64,000 bases of DNA from Harmonia axyridis (lineage: Eukaryota > Arthropoda > Insecta > Coleoptera > Coccinellidae). Shown here piece by piece: positions 22,698 to 37,600 of the stretch; positions within the stretch are counted from its first letter, which is position 1, and every line of letters starts with the position of its first letter. The stretch covers positions 806,001 to 870,000 of the forward strand of contig NC_059506.1 in NCBI RefSeq assembly GCF_914767665.1, given 5' to 3'. Made by a program: the position numbers and the translations under genes. A model generated the notes under the pieces. That model was not told the DNA's origin, searched no databases, and was given only the letters and a program-made list of their open reading frames with translations.

Positions 22698-25600
22698 ATG
22701 GCGTGCAATTTGATGCAATCGAGGGCATCGGTCGATGTAAAAAATTCCGATACCCAATCTGAGGTTTCAGAAAGCGGGACTTGTACTTCTGGATGGAATT
22801 CAAACTGGGACTCTAGGGAAGAACTTCAGGATTTCGTCAATAAAATTGGACTGAACGACGTGTCGGACTTGTATCAGGACAGATTTAAAGTCGACAGAAA
22901 AAAATTGGAACAAATGCTAAGCGGTGAGTATACCTACAATTTTTGAGGGTTCAAGATGGCGACATTCCTGCTGCTATCGACAACCATTACTATTTATTTC
23001 ACGATAGATTGGTGGTGTAGGATCAGAGAAACAGGAAAATGATACTCTGTTAGTTCGCCGAAGTTTCGGAAAAAATTATTTCCATCCTCAAGGCTCTACA
23101 AAATTTAAGGAAAACATCATTTGTAACATTGATGAAGTTGTTTACAAAAATAAAGGAAAGATGAGCATTACTAAAAGTTATTGACTAGAAAATATCACAG
23201 AAGGGATGGTCTGGTATAATTTAGATATACGAAGAAACATTAGATATATAATTCAAAACATTTTTAGCTAAAAATAAAAAGTAATATACACACATATAGG
23301 TACAAACAAAGTACTTACATGCTAGACAAATGTATCTTCCCAAAATCTGAAAATCAAAAAATAAGTACTTTGTGTGTACCTAATTGTGTGTATATTACTT
23401 TTTATTTTTATTTTTAACTAAAAATGTTTTGAATTATATAATGTTTCTTTGTATATCTAAATTATATCATACCATCTTTTCTGTGATATTTTCTAGTCAA
23501 TAACTTTTAGTAATGCTCATCTTTCCTTTATTTTTGTAAACAACTTCATCAATGTTACAAATGATGTTTTCCGTAAATTTTGTAGAGCCCTGAGGATGGA
23601 AATAAATTTTTCCGAAACGTCGGCGAACTAACAGAGTATCATTTTCCTGTTTCTCTGATCCTACACCACTAATCTATCGTGAAGTAAAATATTTGGATCA
23701 CCACTTCAGATCTTATTACTATTTATATTATGTATACAGTCTGTCCCGCGAACGAACAACAACATGAAAGATTGGGTAAAATAAAATAAAGAAATTTCCG
23801 CAGATATTTTAATGTTTACAATAATTGTTTCGCCAACATTTTGGCTTCTTTAGAATTTATATTTCGATAATCTACTCAAATTTCTTATGATTCTGACTAT
23901 TCTATACTCAACGGCAAAAAATTAAGGGAACGGACAAGTAGTTCATCTTCTCCCAAACCCTTTGGCCGATTTAATCAATTTTTTTTTTTGAATTGTAGCT
24001 TGATTCCTCAGGAACGTAACTGTCCAAATGATGTCCTCAATCACTTTGTTTTTTGTAATATATAGAAGTAAACAAAAAAGAAAATCAAGGTTTTATTCAG
24101 AACATCCTGTGGAGTGATTTGTTGATAGACGATAATGTTTACGAACACTTAGATGTTGTCTCACATCTTTTGAACACTTCCTCTTTTTATTGATCATGAT
24201 ATCTTTATTTTGAAAGAAATTACAGCACTTTGAGCGGTTCCAGTACGTTGAAAAAAATCAGTCAATAGACAGAGTGGCCACTTTTTAAATGGGATTGTAT
24301 TGGTAACTTTTATACCATGAGAGTTAGAAGGTCGGTCAAATGGAGAAAAAGTTGAATTCATAGAAGCATTGTCAAGCAGTTCAAACAAATCGAGATTATC
24401 AGGGCTGGTTATTGAGATATCCTAAGAAAAGTAAATTTTGTCATTTTGATTTTTCTTTTTTTCCCAATTTATTTCAAATATCATCAAAAAATGTTATTGA
24501 AATTTTTTATTCGACAGTAAATTATCCTCAATTTGACGTAATCAGATTTCATATCCAACGTTTCGTACTCTCTGGGCCACCCTCAACCTCATTTTTTTCA
24601 ATACGGACCTGCATATTTTATGACATTTTTCGAAATAACTTCTAATGCTGAATTCAACGATATATCATACAATGTATTTCAAAGTTGATTTTTAGATGAT
24701 TTTGACCCTTATCCAATTTTCTTTGGGTCGGATCTGTATTACATTTAGATAGTTTAATTAACAACATGCAATACATTTCGATAAGAAAATCAACTTACCC
24801 ATCTTGAACTAAATGGAACATATCAGAAACAAAGCAAGAAACCAGTAATAATTGTTTACATATTTCAATTCATAATAATTTAACGAAAGTATCATTTAAT
24901 GAAAGAAAAATCAAATGATTATTCGAAAGTAAATGAAAATTAATGAAGTAAGTGTTCGAAATGTCCACCATTTGATAAAATGCACTTCACGGTTCTGGAA
25001 CCTATACTTCTTATACATTTGCTTGTTTCGTCTCCTTGATTACCTTCCAATACATTCTCAATCTTCACGCGAGGAATCACTATTGTTGGATTTGTCATTT
25101 GTTCCGTTGAAACAAATAACTGAATCGAACGTTATTTTGAGATCATTACGATATAATTTTTGTAAGGCTTGGTATTCAAATTTAAAATCATTTATTCGCG
25201 TCTCTTGACTTTTTTATTAACAGTACTTAGTTTTTGATAAATTCCATTCACTGGCCACAGTTCTCGATTTTTTTTCTAGGTTCAATTGAATTTGGTTCAG
25301 AACATTGATATTGTTGATAGACTTGTTTTTTCTTACATACACAATAGGTAGTATCTAAATTTGGATAACAGTCAAAATCACCTGAAAATCAACTTTGAAT
25401 GACATTGTATGATATATCGTTGAATTCAGCGTTAAAAATCATTTCGAAAAGTGTCATGAAATATACAGATCCGTATTGAAAAAAATGAGGTTGAGGGTGG
25501 CCCAGAGAGTACGAAACGTTGGATACAAAATCTGATTACGTCAAATTGAGGATAATTTAATGTCGAATAAAAAGTTCCTGTAACATTTTTTGATAATATT

Positions 25601-28600
25601 TGAAATAAAGTGGGAAAAAAAGAAAAATCAAAATGACAAAATTTACTTTACTTATGATATCTCAATAACCGGCCCTAATAATCTCGATTTGTTTGGACTG
25701 CTTGACAATGCTTCTATGCATGCAACTTTTTCTCCATTTGACCGACCTTCTAACTCTTATGGTTTTAAAGTTACCATTACCATTAAAAAAGTGGCCACTC
25801 TGTTTACAGAGGGGTGTATCTGAATAACACAGAAAAAATGTGAGGGGTGATTCTGTGATGAAAATTAAGGTGGATATTTGGTATAAAATTTTTTGAATAA
25901 CCTCCCCTCGGAAATATTACACCCCACCGAAGATTTACAGAAACATTGTTTTTCTTTTTTATTTTCCATATTTATAAGACACGAAACTTGGTGAATATTA
26001 TTTGTCAATAAAACTACACATTTCGGAATTTTGTCAACCCTGAAGTATGCTTAGAAGGGGTTGAGGTAATCAACCCCTAAAATATTTTTATAACAATTTT
26101 TTTTTAGATGGAAATTTTCCTTTTTAAAAACATGGCTAAAAAACCTAATTTAGTTACTAACATTTTTTTTACAAATTTTTTCGAAGGGGATCTACGAGAA
26201 AAATAGGAATGTATTGCAAACTCATGTTAGATAGCATTTTATTGAACAGGAGCCAACCAAATCACTCCTTAGATTTTTTCTATGTTATTCAGATACACCT
26301 CTTATACCCTTATTCATTGATATTAATGATATTATGAATTCCTGTAGATCAATATTACGATTCTGAAATTGATGTTGAAGGTTCATTAGATGTATTACAT
26401 TAACTAATTTAATGAACAGTAATACATCATTGATACCAAGTACAACCGATCAATAAATGAACCGAAATTTGTAATAATGAACATAACAATAATGAACAGT
26501 AATACATTATTGATACCAAGTACAACCGATCAATAAATGAACCGAAATTTGTAATAATGAACATTTCATTGGTTTAATGGAAGTTGTTCCTAGATTCAAT
26601 AATAATAATTTATCATAAAGATGAATTTTTGAATGATTATGAATGTTTCTGTTCATCGGTTGAAGAATGATAACTGAAATTCATCAATACAATCAACCTT
26701 TTCATGGAATGGACTAGTTTTCATTTTTTTGTTAAGGCTTAATTCTGAAAATTTAAGTAAAATGAAACAAAAATGTGGAAGAATCATTGAAATATCTTTA
26801 AAAATGAAAAAGTTATGGGACTTTGAAGTTGCGCTTGGAAGAATAATTTCATAGTCTAGTGTGTGACGTCACGCCACTTACACGAGGCGACTGGTATTCG
26901 CAGAGTGCTTACAAATTTATTGGTGTACAATCACTTGTGCCGTTCGTGTCGTGTTTTGTTCGTTACACGATGGCTGAAATAAAAAAAAATCCTACAAATA
27001 TTGTATTGTGCCTATGTGTGCAAGCACGACAATTAAAAACCCTAATAAATTGTTTTTTCATGTACCAAATGACATGAATCAAAGGAAGAAGTGGTGCACT
27101 TAGATAGAATTGAATCATACCGGATTTTATACGAGCAGTAAACATTACTTTTTTCTCTTTTTACTCCTCACATAAACATGTTTTGCCATTGATAATGGAT
27201 AGACTTCAACAACCAGTAGTCAACTACAAACTGTTTATGAAACGTTTTTTAAATAAATCATCGTTATAATTTGAACCATGATGAAGCAAACTCAAAAGTA
27301 GATAGTTACTTGAAAAGTTTAACTCCTTTTATTTCAGCACTGACATAAGATGGATTTGAAGAAAAAAACTCCATCACTGCGAATAAATCTATTTTAGGCA
27401 AATTGTCACTTTGTCCTTTCACGAAGCCTTCTTCCATTATGGTGACAAAACTCGAGTTGAAACTACACTGCACAACTACAAACGGCGCGAGAGCCTTGGC
27501 GCGGCTAAGTATTTAAACGTAATTTATGGTGTAGCGATCACAGGCAAGTGGCGTGACGTCACAGACGAGTCGGAGAGCAAAGACGTTCAGCGCTAAAATA
27601 CGTAAATTTGAATAATCTATTTCTCAGTCATTTATTGATGGATTTTCAAAATTTTTTCACTGATTTATCAGTTTTGCTCTATATTTTAATGACATTTTAT
27701 CGTGTCATATATAGTATTATCAACATCACTAAACTAGTCCATTTATGATGTACACTTCAAAACATTAAAATATCGTTCAACAATATATTCAACCATATGA
27801 ATTGCCGTTATTTATCTGAAAATTAAGATATTGAAATAAATAAAAATAGGAAATGTCCAGAAAAGATTAGGCAACGTCTGATTGGTCGTAAACAATCTTG
27901 TCTGTCAACGAATCACTCCACGAGGTCTTCTGAATAAAAGCTTACTTTTCATTCACCTCTTCCAATATACAGGGTGGTTCAAAATTCAGTATCAAGATTT
28001 CAGGAGTGTATTTTTCAGTCCAAAATGAGAATTTTTTCTCATAAAAAATTTGTCCGTAAACGCTTCGGTACCGAACTACAGAGCGTTAAAGTTTCAAGAT
28101 TTTTTTTAAATTTTTTCTTCATAGCTCTTCCAGTTTTTGAAATAATAAGATCAAATTTGAAATATGGGTTACGTTTTAGGGTTTTATCCATCATGCTAAG
28201 TGATGACCTAAAATATTTAAAACACCGATTGTAGCATATTCAATGATTTCATGAAAAAAAAATGGAATCAAATCTTTGAAAGAACAATTAAATTTCATTT
28301 GTGCTTTATTCATGATCATTTGATGCAATGCAAAAAACTTTATCTTCATCTGAAAACCCTAATTTCAGCACATTCTAGATACTTTTGAGGTTTCAATAAG
28401 AAACTTTTGATATATTTAAGGGATAAATGACGAATGTATGTGAATTTTATATTCAATACTTAAATCCATGTGAACTAATAACAGTACTAGCTATTACGTG
28501 AAAGACACAGGTTGAAAATGAAATGCTAAAAGCATACTTCAAAAATTACATCAGATAGACGAAATCTGAGTGATTTTTCCCAAAAATTAACCTGGAACAG

Positions 28601-31600
28601 TTGAAAATACGCAAATCTTCTACTGTGTTATGTACGAATGTGTTGCGGTTTCGAAAATATGGTTTCTTTAAAACTTTAACTATAAAATTTTTTCAATGTG
28701 TTTCTAACGAACTTTCATTGAAAATTTTCAGGCGACAATGAAGCACTTATTCCAGCTGATGTATTTTTCGAGAAGGTTAGTATATCTTTTGTAAAGTTTT
28801 ATTCTCGCTTACTGAATTCTTGTCATTTATTTTGATGAAATCATGCGAATATTAATACTTGTTTTGAATTTGATTCGCTCGCTTGATTTGATTTTTTTCA
28901 GGTAAAATACAGTTAGGCAACAATTATATCGGTTAAATTCATTTTCACTTCTATAAGGAAAAACAAACTCACTTAAATATTCAAATGATCGGTCTATAAC
29001 TCTCGTAAATTTTTGGCTAGATTCAAATTTTGACAAAGATGTCTGCAAATGTATTAAATAATTTCAGTATGATTGAATTGATGTCCATTTCGAACTTCTT
29101 ACAAGAATTCAGACTATTTTTCGATTTTTTCACGTGTGATCTCCATTTCATTTTGTCAAAATGAATGTGTCCAAATGTTTTGATGATTTCTTTGATTCGG
29201 CTTATTGATATATTGATACTAAAGGGCGCTTTTTTTAGAGCTATAGAACTTTGAATATGATTTCTGGCATATGACCGCCACGGCTGGCTCGGATGTAGTC
29301 CAATCTGGACGTCCAATTTTCGATGACTTTTTCCAACATTTGTGGCCATATATCGGCAATAACACGGCGAATGTTGTCTTCCAAATGGTCAAGGGTTTGT
29401 GGCTTATCCGCATAGACCAATGACTTTACATAGGCGTACAGAAAGTAGTCTAGCGGTGTTAAATCACAAGATCTTGGAGGCTAATTCACAGGTCCAAAAC
29501 GTGAAATTAGGCGGTCACCAAACGTGTCTTTCAATAAATCGATTGTGGCACGAGCTGTGTGACATGTTGCGCCGTCTTGTTGAAACCACAGCTCCTGGAC
29601 ATCATGGCTGTTCAATTCAGGAATGAAAAAGTTAGAAATCATGGCTCTATACCGATCACCATTGACTGTAACGTTCTGGCCATCATCGTTTTTGAAGAAG
29701 TACGGACCAATGATTCCACCAGCCCATAAAGCGCACCAAACAGTCAGTTTTTCTGGATGTAACGTTGTTTCGACCTACACTTGAGGATTAGCTTCACTCC
29801 AAATGCGGCAGTTTTGTTTGTTGACGTAGCCATTCAACCAGAAGTGCGCTTCATCGCTAAACAAAATAAAATGGACGTAGTGCGCGATACGTATTCCGCA
29901 CAGAACCATTATTTTCGAAATAAAATTGCACTATTTGCAAGCGTTGTTCAGGCGTGAGTCTATTCATGATGAATTGCCAAACCAAACTGAGAATAAATCA
30001 CTTGACAGCTGTTAAATCGGTCACCATCTTGAACAGTAATGCCAACTTAAAGTTATATACCTCGAAAAAAAAAACACCAGTTACTAGCCCAAAATTTACA
30101 AGAGTTATCGACCAATCGAGCACTATTGACTCATCCTGTATATGTGTGCGTACGAATTTGAACAATTATTACTGATTTCAGTATGAGAAAACCATTTGAA
30201 TAATGAACTTTTTTTTTATTTGTACGAAAATGTTATAGTCTCAGATAGTCCAAATAAAAATTATGATAGTTATGAGATTCAGTTTCGATTGTAATTTGGT
30301 CGAAGATCGTTATCAATTTTTGTTAAGATTTGTGGAGGCTGCTGGAATCAATCTGATCGAACATATTCGATGTTGTTCGTGTCCGGTGAACATGGTGGTT
30401 ACTCCATTTTCTATTTGTACCAAAATCTTGATATTCAAACAGTAAAAAAACTGCAATGAAATTTTTCCAGAATATTTTAGGAGCTTACAAATATCTACTT
30501 GTATTTTGGAACAATGTAGAACAATATGATAAAGTACGACTCACTCATTGGTCTTTTTAGGTGATGGAGGATACAGACACTTTCATAAGATGGCCAAATA
30601 AGTTGAAGATAGGAGCGAAATCAAAGAAGGATCCCCATGTTAGGATAGCTGGACGTCCAGACGATGTTGCAGCTGCTAAAGAGAGAATAATGACAATTCT
30701 GGATACGAGGGTAAGCATTTCATTCATCTCCATCAATCTGGAATGATTTGGAAATAATTCTCATTTACAACTCAAAAAGTAAATTATCTTTCAAAGTTCG
30801 CATAAATTAAAAATTCGATAAAACATGGGCGTCAAGAGCTTTTGAACTTCTTTTTTCAGATGAAACCATAGAAATATTGAGACTCTTAGATGAAAAAAAG
30901 GTTTTTGACAATTTTCCATTATTTATATACGATGTTATATATTTTTGAAATCAGGAAAAATTAAGCTTTCAAAAAGTGTCACAGAAATCTAGTGTTCCCA
31001 TTTGAGAAAACATATCTTTGGTTCACAGCTTCGTAATTAAAAATCCTGCTGAATAGACGAGCACGCCACTGGATTCTATGTAAAAAAGTGCCTGTAAGAT
31101 GTTTTGATTAGAGCTCTATCATCAGTATTAGCGGAGATATAAATGTTTTTCTATATCGCCATTTTTCCAATTTTCACTCGAAAACAAAAGAAGGTTGCCG
31201 AAAATGAATACTACTCTTGTTAGTTTCTCAGAAAGAGAGAACGAGAATGGGGTATCAGATTTTGTCTATCTCCTCTGGTTCAAAAGTTGTGGTGCTAAAA
31301 CATCGAAATTTAACCACCCTGTACATTTGACACTTCAGGCACAATTTTTTACCCAATAGCGAATGGTTGCCGTAACCATAACACCGTTTATCCAAAATTT
31401 GTCAAATGCCTTTCAATTTATACAAGGTGATTCACCGCGATGGCCTATTAGATATTTATGAGAACTAATCATTATTTTGTGCTACAAAATTGGCATCTTG
31501 GGGTTTGAGACTGTGATCTTCCTCTCTAAAATATTTTCAGACCTCTACAACTTCCGGTTATACTGGAAACAGGCTTCCACTTCCTTTTTTCAAATGGCAC

Positions 31601-34600
31601 ACCCAGCATATTATTGCATCATTAGATAGCTTTTTTGATCAAAACTCACATTTTTCCGTATATTTCTGCAGAGAAAATTTTTCGGAAACACCTTTTTCCT
31701 ACAACTGCTATGAAAAGTAGCGTATTCTTCATAGCTCACTCAATTTCAAAACTATGTATTGCTTATACTGTGGGAAATATTATTTCTCACGGCACTTTGC
31801 CCACACCTCGCTTGGTAGTCCAATGAAATTGGGCTTTTGAGTCGTTTCTATGGAAACGCAATAAATTAGCACATACCGTCAACGAAGGTCATTTTGATTT
31901 GAATCAAGTCCATTACTTGAATTATTGAAATTTGTGCAGTTGTAGGAAAAGTATAGTGTGCAACATGTGGAGAAAGTCCTTTTCTCGCTCGTGTATTTGC
32001 GGCACGAGCCTGAAAGGCGAGTGCTGCAAACTTCCACACTCGCGAGAAAAGTTGGACTTTCCCCACTTGTTGCACAATATACTATTTCATTTTTGATTCT
32101 GCCAATACGTAGTATTGTAAGACTGTTTGCGGTTTGGACCAAAAATGTACAGGGTGTTTATGAGAAGATCCAGAACTTGCACAACTCAAATTCTTGAAAA
32201 CTCAAGATTTTCGAATTAGAACCTATATTTTTTATTATTTCAGTCGATTCTACGTAAAAATTGAAAGGGGTTAATCATGCAAACCCTATACCTAAAATAA
32301 ATACTTCAAAAGTTATCGAGGAAGAACCTTAAATGAGGAAAAACCCCAATTCCTTACTGTGTGAAGTAGTCTGTGACTTTCGGAAACTAAAATTGGATGT
32401 TTCGATAACTAAATTTTATATTTCATGAATTATAATTAATTTTCAATTGGGATCGTTGAGAAATCCATAAACCAATAAAATTTTTAATTACGAATAATTG
32501 ATTCCAATTCTTGAAATGACGAATTTAGTTATCGAAACATCGAATTTTTTTTGGTGTTTCCACACACAGTTAGAAATTGCGTTTTTTCTCATTTGAAGTT
32601 CATCCTCGATAACTTTTAAAGTATTCATTTTAGGTATAGGGTTTGCTTGAACACCCCCCTCTATCTTTTTATGCGTAAAATTTACTGAAATAATAAAAAT
32701 ATAGGTAGGTTCTAATTTGAAAATCTTACGTTTTGATGAATTTACACTTGTCCAAGTTCATGATCTTCTGAATTGATAAACACTGCGAACAGATTTATAA
32801 TAATAAGTATTTGCAGAATCTGAAATGATAAAGGTTTATTCGAAAAAAAAATTTCTGCAGAAATATTAAAAAAATGTTTGCCACTATTTTTTCGTAAGAA
32901 TTCCATTAACTCATGAACTGTTGATTTTTAACACAAGGTATGACATATAGCTGAATTGTCACAAAAAATCTATCTAATGATGCAATAATATACTGGGTGT
33001 GCCATTTGCAATAAGGAAGTAGTAGTCTGTTTCCGGTACAACCGGAAGTTGTAGAGATCTGAAAATAGTAGTAGTAACAGTCCTTTATTGTTCATAAACA
33101 AACAAATGGCCATCGACTGAAAATATTTTATGGAGAAACATCATTGTCTCAAACCCCAACATGCAATTTTTCAGTACAAAATTATGATTAGTTTTATTCA
33201 TAAACTTCTAATAGGCCATCGCGGTGAATCACCCTGTATATAAAACAGGATCAATGGATTTTATGTAAGTTCAAACGACTGCACCAAATTGGATAATTAT
33301 TTTGTTGTTGTGTTGATTACTGTCTTGAGAAGGTTTATACAACAGAATATTTTTGAAAAACTCGTTCACTCCAACTAACAATCATAGTATAATTTTATAC
33401 TTCAAGGGATGTATTTTGGGTTGCCTGATAGAACGTGCAGAGTCGGGGTGGGCAAGAGTATAATTTGACACTTCGTAGGATGTTTTTTGGGTTGCCTGAC
33501 AGAATGTGCGAAGCCGCGGGCAGCTGGTATCTAGTAATGCATAATTATATTTATATATTCGTTGAAATTTTTCGATATTTCTGTAACTACACAAATTAGT
33601 TGCATAACAATATTATGTTTTGCCAAACTGGAAATCGTTTAGCTAGTTTTTGTTCAGAAACTTTCCTATTTCATCTTTACACTAATTGATTGTTTTATCT
33701 ATACTCTTAATTTATTGTTTTATCTATACACTTAATTTATTATTTTATCTATACACTTAATTTGTTATTTTATCTCACCATACACCTAATTTATAATTTT
33801 ATCTATATTCTAGATCGTTATGCATTTCACTTACTCAAACTGATTCTGCACAATACTCCCTATACAGGGTGATTCACCGGGATGGCCTATTAGACGTTTA
33901 TGGGAAACTAATAATAATTTTGAGCTGAAAATTTGCATATCGGAGTTTGAAATAATGATCTTTCTCCCTAAAATATTTTCAAATCTCTACAGCTTCCGGT
34001 TATACCGGAAACAGAGTACTACTGCCTTATTTCAAATGGCATACCCAGTATATTATTGCATCATTAGATAGCTTTTTTGATGACAATTTCGGCAATATGC
34101 CATACCTTGGGTAAAAATTCAACGGTTCATGAGTTATTGGGATTCTTATGAAAAAAAAGGTGGCGATGAGGACTCACATTTTTTTGAATATTTCAGCAGA
34201 AAAAGCTGAACTGAAATTCGATATTTGGATAACTAAATTTTACATTTCATGAATTTTAATTAATTTTTCGTTGGGATTGTTGAGAAATCCATAAACCAAT
34301 AGAATTTTCAATTACGAATAATTCATTACAATTCTTGATATGTCAAATTTAGTTATGAAAACATCGAATTTTAGTTTCTTTCTGTGTTTTTCGGAAATCG
34401 CAGACTACTCCACACAGTTATAAATAGCGGTTTTCCCTCATTTGAAGTTCTTCCTCGATAACTCTCAAAGTATTCATTTTAGGTATAGGGTTTGCTTAAG
34501 TAACCCCCACTATTTTTGTACGTAGTATCGACTGAAATAATAAAAAATATAGGTTCTAATTCGAAAATCTTGAGTTTTGATGAATTTGAGTTGTCCAAAT

Positions 34601-37600
34601 TCATGATCCTGTTATGAACACCCTGTACATTTTTGGCCCAAACCGCAAACAGTCTTATAATACTATGTATTTGCGGAATCGAAAAAAAAAGCTCTTTCTG
34701 CGGTAATATTAAAAACAAGTGAGTCCTCATCGTCACAATTTTTTTCATATAAGAATCCCAATAACTTATGAACCGTTGAGTTTTTCCCAAGGTAGGGCAT
34801 ATTGCCGAAATTATCATCAAAAAAGCTATCTAATGATGCAATAATATACTGGGTGTACCATTTGAAATAAGGAAGTAGAAGTCTGTTTCCGGTACTACAG
34901 GAAGTTGTAGAGATCTGAAAATATTTTAGGCAGAAAGATCATTGTCTCAATATGCAAATTTTCAGCTCAAAATTATGATTAGTCTTCCATAAACGTCTAA
35001 TAGGTCATCCCGGTGAATCACCCTGTATAATTCTGTTTTAGCGTTGTTTTGAGTTTTGTTAAATTTTGTACCAATTTATCTATCATTATAGTTATGACCT
35101 GTGTAATCAATTCTTGAAATTGTAAGAACACCAATAAATTCTCTCTCTCTCTTTCTATTCTGTCATGTTATTATTTGCCTGAAGCAAAGAATTCTTGGCG
35201 CCCTTACGTTGTTTTTAAGAATTAGAGATGAAAAATGTAAAGGCGACCAGCAAACTGGGCCGAAGTGCCGCCCCTCAAATATAGAGGCACCTGAAACGGT
35301 CACTTCACTGTCGAAAATTTTACTTAGTGCAGATAGTAGGTAAAGATATCGACCCAAAGTCCGAAATTCGTTAGGTAAATCGCCTTTCTTTCCATGCTTT
35401 CAAATAGGCTGTTTTCCAAGAAAAAGGCCAATATTGAAGTTTTATTATAGCGTTAGTAATATACATACATAATCTTCCTTATTTCCTTTCTAGGCAAGGG
35501 CTAGGAAGGTTTTTGAAAAGTTTGTTGTCAATTTCGTCTATTCTGGGAGATTTACGGTTCTTTAATGACTTAATGATATTTGTAATTTCGGAAGGATCCG
35601 ACAGTTTTATTTCAGTTTCGGAATTTCTATCATAGTTGTAGATGAAATCTTCAACTTCTTGGATTATTTCCTGCTGCTCTATTGTATTGCTATTATGCCC
35701 GCCACTCACGAGGCGTTTTTTCGAACGTTTGGAAGTAGATTGAAATAAACATTCATTAATTTCTCTTGAAATATACTCGTTTTCTTTAATATCAAAATGA
35801 CAGCTCTTTTTGGAAAACCCCTTCAGTATAACAACTGATATTTTAGCTAATTTCATTTCAAATTAGCTAATAACATTTATAGTTTCCGACATATTTTTTG
35901 ATACGACTTTCGGCTTTTTCATTCGATACGTAAACAGAAAATTACAGGCTAGGACAATCAAATTGGTAATGAAAAAAATTATTTTGAGTAATTTGGTTCG
36001 AACTTTCAAATCTCATTTTCTTAAATTACAGATATGAGTACACGTTGCAAAAAAAAATTTTATTTGTTTCTCATTTGTAAACGTCAGTTTCCAAAAACAC
36101 AATATTAATCAAGAAAGTTTATTTTATCAAGTCACTAACTTGTAAAACTGACAGTTAACTTGCAAAATTTTTACAAGTTAGTAGTGTTATTTACATTAGA
36201 AAATTTTGTTTTATCGTCATATATGTTGAAAATCATGGTACAATTGTTATTTCCAGAAACACAGATTTTGATGATGAAAGAGTTGATACTGATGATGATG
36301 AACCATCAGTTGTTAAATTTTTTGTTTGCCGCAATGTCACAATAACGTATTTTCCCATATCTTCTACATCATTCATGTTTAAGGAGAGAATTTCGTCACA
36401 TCGACAACATCCAAAATATTGTTACAATTTTCGCCAGCAACCACTGGTCATCAGAAGCATGTGAAAGAAATTGTTCAGCCTCTTCTTTACTTAATACCTT
36501 GGCCTTTTTTGGCGTATAACGATAATTTTTTCGTTTCAGAAACGCTATTACCTTTTGAAATCTGCAAATGACAACTAAACGTCATATTTTTCAATAAATT
36601 TTTCAAGGAAAACAAACCTGCGAACAGGGGCATATTCTTTCATTTTCAAGCAGCTTTTCAGCATAGACCATTTTGCCCATAAAGTATTAGGGCTGAATCT
36701 AGCTGATAATTGATTCAAGAAGACCAACAAAACATCTTCAGTTACCCCAATCACACTATTTTTGTTTTGTCACTTTTTGAAGTCGTCGTATTCTCGCTCG
36801 TACCTTGAAGCTGATTTTGCTGGTAATAAACTTGAAGCTACACTACTGGCTGCCTCAATAATTTCTTTTGGTACATTCATTCTCGCTTTCGGCGAAACAA
36901 ATGTAAAGAAAAATAAACAGACATGTTCATGGCAACGCTTCCATAGCTTACATATATGTCTATGATAGCTTACGACATTTGAAACAAATTATTGAGATTT
37001 TTTTGGAATTTATCTAACATTTTTACAAAAGAGAAACAAATAAAATATAAAACAATACACGCAAGGTAACGGGTTTTACTGGCTCAAGGAGGTAACTGAC
37101 TCGCCTGCGGCTCGTCAATTATATCCTCCATTCGCCAGTAAAAACCCTCTTACCTTGCTAGTAATGTTATATACTATTTTCGATTAGATTTTCACATCGG
37201 TAAAAATACTGATTGACTAGGAACACTACTACATTTCATGGAAGAAAGATCTCTTCATAAAAAGAAACAAATTTTGGACATATGCCAGACAAAAACTGAA
37301 AGTAAATATCCAAATCCTCTAATTGGATTATTATTTTCAATAATAATCCTTTGGTATCGGTAACAATTTTTTATTACTAATTCGATTGTCCTAGCCTGTA
37401 ATTTTCTGTTTACGTATCGAATGAAAAATCCGAAAGTCGTATCAAAAAATATGTCAGAAACTATAAATGTTATTAGCTAATTTGAAATGAAATTAGTTAA
37501 AATATTAGTTGTTATACTGAAGGGGTTTTCCAAAAAGAGCTGTCATTTTGATATTAAAGAAAACGAGTATATTTTAAGAGAAATTAATGAATGTTTATTT

